DNA from: Acidimicrobiales bacterium
Lineage (GTDB): Bacteria; Actinomycetota; Acidimicrobiia; Acidimicrobiales; UBA8190
Direction: 5' to 3'
DNA: 5,760 bases
Assembly: GCA_030042575.1 (NCBI GenBank)
Contig: JASHZK010000216.1
Span: 1 to 5,760 of the forward strand
In this document: one piece after another, positions 5,747-5,760 of the stretch
How the letters are laid out: every line of letters starts with the position of its first letter
How positions within the stretch are numbered: position 1 is the stretch's first letter
Notes under the pieces: generated by a model
What the model was told of the DNA's origin: nothing
What the model saw: only the letters and a program-made list of their open reading frames with translations
Database searches by the model: none
Position numbers and translations under genes: made by a program

Positions 5747-5760
5747 CCGGCACCGAGTCC

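Overview
The window is GC-rich and gene-dense. Start/stop overlaps, GTC/GCC/CGG-type codon choice and the protein families present suggest a high-GC actinobacterium (mycobacterial, pseudonocardial or acidimicrobial type, possibly uncultured). This is inferred from style; no rRNA or marker gene is present to confirm it.

Layout: five genes run leftward on the minus strand as one tight transcription unit, and one gene diverges on the plus strand at the right end. In order of transcription the leftward genes are: a COG2159-type amidohydrolase (5135-3948); an M24 'pita-bread' hydrolase with all five metal ligands (3951-2734, apparent TTG start overlapping the previous stop by 4 nt); a second M24-fold protein whose metal ligands are nearly all replaced (2744-1620, overlapping the previous gene by 11 nt); a long crotonase-fold protein lacking both usual catalytic glutamates (1560-598, after a 59-nt gap); and the N-terminal half of a family III (CaiB/BaiF) CoA-transferase (588 to the left edge, after a 9-nt gap). 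A 107-bp divergent spacer (5136-5242) holds a good sigma70-like promoter for the leftward genes and an imperfect inverted repeat that could be an operator. The plus-strand gene (5243-5746) is a SnoaL/NTF2-like small protein with a near-perfect Shine-Dalgarno sequence.

Interpretation (inference): this looks like a catabolic gene cluster. A CoA-transferase would activate an acid, the crotonase-fold enzyme would transform the acyl-CoA (hydration, isomerisation or C-C cleavage), and the amidohydrolase, M24 pair and SnoaL-like protein would handle hydrolytic, decarboxylating or dehydrating steps on the same compound. The substrate cannot be read from the sequence. The most unusual points are the adjacent intact and metal-less M24 proteins and the repeated loss or change of canonical catalytic residues in three of the five leftward genes. 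No RNA genes, mobile elements, CRISPR arrays or clear terminators were seen.
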